Source of the DNA: G963668605 sp963793625 | GTDB lineage: Bacteria > Acidobacteriota > Terriglobia > Bryobacterales > Bryobacteraceae | Assembly (NCBI GenBank): GCA_963793625.1 | Contig: CAWCAT010000015.1 | Coordinates: 62,001 to 126,000 of the forward strand | Direction: 5' to 3' | DNA: 64,000 bases | Part shown: piece after piece, positions 61,331 to 64,000 of the stretch | Numbering within the stretch: position 1 is the stretch's first letter | Layout of the letters: every line of letters starts with the position of its first letter | The notes under the pieces: model-generated | What the model was told of the DNA's origin: nothing | Databases searched by the model: none | The model's input: the letters and a program-made list of their open reading frames with translations, nothing else | Position numbers and translations under genes: made by a program

Positions 61331-63040
61331 TCATGTACGAAGTTCAAGGACTGTTGGGGCCCATTCCGGTTTTTCTTCGTAGATGACGGCTCCACTGCCC
61401 GGGCGATCTCTGCGGTGACGCAGCTTCAGCCAGATTAGAAATGCAAGCGCGATGGTGGCTGCAATCACAGTGGGCCGGGTACGCTGGGCCCAATCGATTT
61501 CCATGATGAGCACGAAACGAGAGAAGCCGAAGAACACTCCCAGGTATGCACCGAACTTCACCTTCAGATTCGCCCTGCCCGGCAGCAGTGCGCAGGTGAA
61601 TGGGATTTTCGGAAACCGGCCCATCAGCAACTCGATGCTGATCAGCGAGATCAGCAGGGACATGACGCAGTGCCGGATAGCCGTTTCCCAATTCCAGAGC
61701 AAGCCGTATACAGGCAGCGAAAGTATGCTCACCGGCAGCACTCCGACCCACAGCATCAACTTTTCGACGCCCGGCAGGTAGGCTCCCACCGGAGCATCCT
61801 CAGTAATTCGGAAAATCCAGTTGGCGCGTAGTTCAACAGGGATCGCGAACAGAAAGCGCATTCCGAGCAGCAGAAAGAACGGTAGGATGATAGGCGCCGC
61901 GCTCATCTCTACACTGACGCGCTGCAGCGATTGTCCGCCCGGTTTGAATACGCTGGCCAATCCCACCAGCACGTAAGCGATTCCAACGCCGGCGTAAATT
62001 GCCAGCAACATCCTGTGCATCCGGTTTCTTGCCATGGTCCGCCAGACAAACAGGAAAACCGCGCGTTGGCGGTGATCTCGGACAACGCTCCGGATCACGC
62101 GCGCCAGCAGGTCGCGTCCGCGGTTGCTTCGAATCGAAACCATTCCCGATTCTTCGATTGTCCTTCTCACATAACGTGCGTAGCCGGCCGTGTACAACAG
62201 CAGGGAAAGGGCGGCTGACGAACAGAGTCCGATCATGGAAATCGAAGCGAGTTGGTGCACGACTGGTTGGCCGGAACCTAGCAAGTATTGATACAAGCCG
62301 AGGAACCAGAACGGCGGTAGCGCAGTAACGATATTGCGATTCGCTGGATCGGTCAAGCGCTGCGGATCCATGACAGGCGGAAGCAGGAAGAAACCGAGAA
62401 TGATTCCGAAGAAAGCAATCAACTGCACGTAGGCGGAAAGACGGCGGGAAGTGCGCGCGCTGATCGTTGTGATCAGCAACGCCTGCAGTCCCAGGAATGT
62501 GAAAAACACAAATGCGCTGGCCGATCCGATTGCAACGACGTGCGCGAAATAGTGTTGTGCGAGAGCCATTAGCCCGTCGCTCCGTGTAAGCGTCGCGGCT
62601 GGGAAAACCAGTGTAGTCGCCGCATTTGAGGCTATAATTACCAGCGCGAAAGCACCGCTGATCGCCGTCAATTTCGCCGCGAAGAAGGTCCGCATGCGGA
62701 TAGGTAAAGCGCTCAGTGTCAGGCAGTCGCGTTTGTCGGGAAACATTGAATCCCAGCTCAGCACCGCGGCGAAGCCAGTCAAGGCCATGCTGAGCGAGAT
62801 CAGGAATGTCCGGTCATTCCAGAGCGTGGCCTCACGTGTTGCGGCCGAGATGCCAGCCTGCATGAAGAAGTATTTCTCGAACAGCAGATAGGCACAGACC
62901 ACGCCGAGCGCGCCCAATAGCGCAAGTGCATGAACGGCGCTCTGCTGACCATCGCCGCCCGGCGCGATGAGCTCATTGTCCAGAAAGCGACCAGCGAAGC
63001 TGCGGGTCAGTCTGGAATACTGCCGTTTCTCGCTGTTCAT
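61331..63040 (-). CDS. ABC-2-type transporter permease
   Basis: A 569-residue membrane protein with about ten to twelve hydrophobic segments (for example ALALLGALGVVCAYLLFEKY, FLISLSMALTGFAAVLSW, AFALVIIASNAATTLVFPA, VGVLPVSILSLPVYGLLW). The cytoplasmic loop SWDSMFPDKRDCLTLSALPI is typical of large ABC-2 permeases where the ATPase couples. It lies 14 bases behind the ATPase gene and forms a two-component exporter with it. Cargo is unknown. Confidence 0.82.
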   Translation of the reverse strand: MNSEKRQYSRLTRSFAGRFLDNELIAPGGDGQQSAVHALALLGALGVVCAYLLFEKYFFMQAGISAATREATLWNDRTFLISLSMALTGFAAVLSWDSMFPDKRDCLTLSALPIRMRTFFAAKLTAISGAFALVIIASNAATTLVFPAATLTRSDGLMALAQHYFAHVVAIGSASAFVFFTFLGLQALLITTISARTSRRLSAYVQLIAFFGIILGFFLLPPVMDPQRLTDPANRNIVTALPPFWFLGLYQYLLGSGQPVVHQLASISMIGLCSSAALSLLLYTAGYARYVRRTIEESGMVSIRSNRGRDLLARVIRSVVRDHRQRAVFLFVWRTMARNRMHRMLLAIYAGVGIAYVLVGLASVFKPGGQSLQRVSVEMSAAPIILPFFLLLGMRFLFAIPVELRANWIFRITEDAPVGAYLPGVEKLMLWVGVLPVSILSLPVYGLLWNWETAIRHCVMSLLISLISIELLMGRFPKIPFTCALLPGRANLKVKFGAYLGVFFGFSRFVLIMEIDWAQRTRPTVIAATIALAFLIWLKLRHRRDRPGSGAVIYEEKPEWAPTVLELRT

Positions 63041-63054
63041 CTTGTGCCCTTCGC

Positions 63055-63819
63055 TCAGCGCTGCATGACGTCTATGAGTTTTGCGGCGATGCTGTCGGTG
63101 TTTTGCTCCACCGCGAGCTGGGAAAATATGCTCTCGAGCGAGGGCAGTTGCATGAGGTCACGCAAGCGCGTCACCGAATCGTCCGCCACCACTCTCCCTT
63201 TGTGCAGAATCACAACTTTCGCGCAGATCTTTTCAACAACCTCAAGCACGTGTGAACTGTACAGCACGATCTTGTTGGCCTCGGCGAGACTCTGGATGAA
63301 ACGCTTCATGATCAGAGCCGAACTCACGTCGAGACCGGAGAAGGGTTCGTCCAGAATGATGAGTTCGGGATTGTGCAGCAGCGCGGCTGCAATCAGCACT
63401 TTTTGACGCATGCCTTTGGAATAGGAAGACATGGGCGAGTGGCGGTCTTCGTAAAGTGAAAACAGCCGCAGGAACTCATTGATCTTTTCCTTGAGCGGAC
63501 CGGGAGCGACGCCGCGCAAGTCGCCTGTCAGTTCGAGATACTCATAGCCGCTGAGAAATGTGTAAAGGTGCGGTTCCTCCGGCACATAGCCCAGCAGCCT
63601 TTTGAACTCAACCATCTGGCCAGTGACCTTCTGACCTCGATAAAAAACATCACCGTCCGTAGACTTCAACAACCCGGTAATGATTTTGATAGTGGTCGAC
63701 TTACCGGATCCGTTAGGGCCCAGGTAGCCTGTGACCTCGCAAGGCCGCGCCACGAAACTAACGTTCTCAATGGCAGGGATGCCGGTGTACAGCTTCGTCA
63801 ATCCGCGTACTTCGAGCAT
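63055..63819 (-). CDS. ABC transporter ATP-binding protein
   Basis: ATG 63819 (MLEVRGLTKLYTG) is chosen because family members start there; the frame extends further upstream only through promoter sequence. Walker A GPNGSGKSTT, Q-loop near YVPEEPHLYTF, signature SYSKGMRQK, Walker B LIILDEP and H-loop SSH are all present. With the permease it forms an exporter. The gene is divergent from a YtrA-type GntR regulator, the classical arrangement for ytr-type operons. Confidence 0.93.
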   Translation of the reverse strand: MLEVRGLTKLYTGIPAIENVSFVARPCEVTGYLGPNGSGKSTTIKIITGLLKSTDGDVFYRGQKVTGQMVEFKRLLGYVPEEPHLYTFLSGYEYLELTGDLRGVAPGPLKEKINEFLRLFSLYEDRHSPMSSYSKGMRQKVLIAAALLHNPELIILDEPFSGLDVSSALIMKRFIQSLAEANKIVLYSSHVLEVVEKICAKVVILHKGRVVADDSVTRLRDLMQLPSLESIFSQLAVEQNTDSIAAKLIDVMQR

Positions 63820-63873
63820 ATTGTCTGTGCGTTCAGACACCGGCGGGAGTGTGATTGTTCCCGCCGAAATATC

Positions 63874-63917
63874 TTGACAGCTAACACCGTACTGCTGTAT
63901 TAATTCAATTAGTACAG
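63874..63917 (+). promoter_or_regulatory. Promoter and operator for the GntR gene
   Basis: TTGACA (63874-63879), 18 bases and TATTAA (63898-63903) form the promoter. An inverted repeat with 11-bp arms, CTGTATTAATT (63895-63905) and AATTAGTACAG (63907-63917), one mismatch and a single central base, covers the -10 and touches the GTG start codon. This suggests autoregulation and a very short leader. Confidence 0.65.
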
Positions 63918-64000
63918 TGAACCTAAAACTCGACATCGCCGACGGAACTCCGATTTACCTCCAGATCGTCGACCAGATCAGCAAGAACATCGCGGTGGGA
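63917..64000 (+). CDS. YtrA-type GntR regulator, cut by window end
   Basis: Only 28 residues are visible from GTG 63917: NLKLDIADGTPIYLQIVDQI and SKNIAVG. The phrase TPIYLQIVDQI is the standard opening of the YtrA subfamily winged helix. Its divergent position beside the ABC genes supports control of that transporter. Confidence 0.75.
   Translation, partial: MNLKLDIADGTPIYLQIVDQISKNIAVG

Overview
The window looks like the accessory chromosome of a soil Acidobacteriota, probably of the Solibacter/Bryobacter type. This is inferred from family content: five very large outer-membrane receptors with an N-terminal carboxypeptidase-regulatory-like domain, a BlaR1-type M56 protease ending in a TIGR03435-like domain, a DUF2934 protein, neighbouring DUF3300 and DUF2950 genes, CE15/GH106/GH140-type enzymes and many decayed insertion sequences. 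No rRNA, tRNA or CRISPR array was seen.

Left part (1-20.4 kb): a truncated TonB-dependent receptor, a NapC/NirT-like multihaem cytochrome followed by the stump of what looks like an OmcA/MtrC decahaem cytochrome, a conserved protein of unknown function, insertion-sequence remnants, a lone phage tape-measure-like gene, a GntR/FadR regulator followed by a heavily frameshifted receptor gene, the tail of a molybdopterin oxidoreductase coupled to a tandem metallo-beta-lactamase-fold protein, a VOC protein, and gene fragments. A 95-bp sequence is present as an inverted pair at 2686 and 17608.

Middle (20.4-34.6 kb): a secreted FG-GAP beta-propeller protein paired with an intact TonB-dependent receptor; a DinB-like protein; fragments of a serine hydrolase and of a glycyl-radical enzyme; DUF3300 and DUF2950 genes; a BlaI/M56 pair with two operators over its promoter; a decayed IS256-type element whose leader can fold to hide the transposase ribosome-binding site; and a DUF1080 protein.

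Right part (34.6-58.9 kb): a plant-polysaccharide (probably pectin/rhamnogalacturonan) locus. A receptor gene, a regulator that fuses an IclR-type DNA-binding domain to a periplasmic-binding-protein fold, and a seven-gene operon (esterase, MFS transporter, fucose/arabinose-isomerase-like protein, a large protein of unknown function, CE15 esterase, GH106-like rhamnosidase, GH140-like hydrolase) share copies of a 15-bp palindrome GTTCA-N5-TGAAC. This locally controlled regulon is the most interesting system seen. Next come an AlkD-like gene, a broken beta-helix gene, and an intact receptor divergent from a GntR regulator with TTGTATACAA-type sites on both -10 regions.

Right end (59-64 kb): a TPR protein, a small membrane protein, a metallo-beta-lactamase-fold hydrolase, and an ABC-2 transporter divergent from a YtrA-type GntR regulator cut by the window end.

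Apparent one-base frameshifts are concentrated in particular genes (receptors at 10465 and 34663, GH106, beta-helix, DUF3300/2950, M56) while immediate neighbours are intact, so either selective decay or local consensus errors must be resolved from raw reads.
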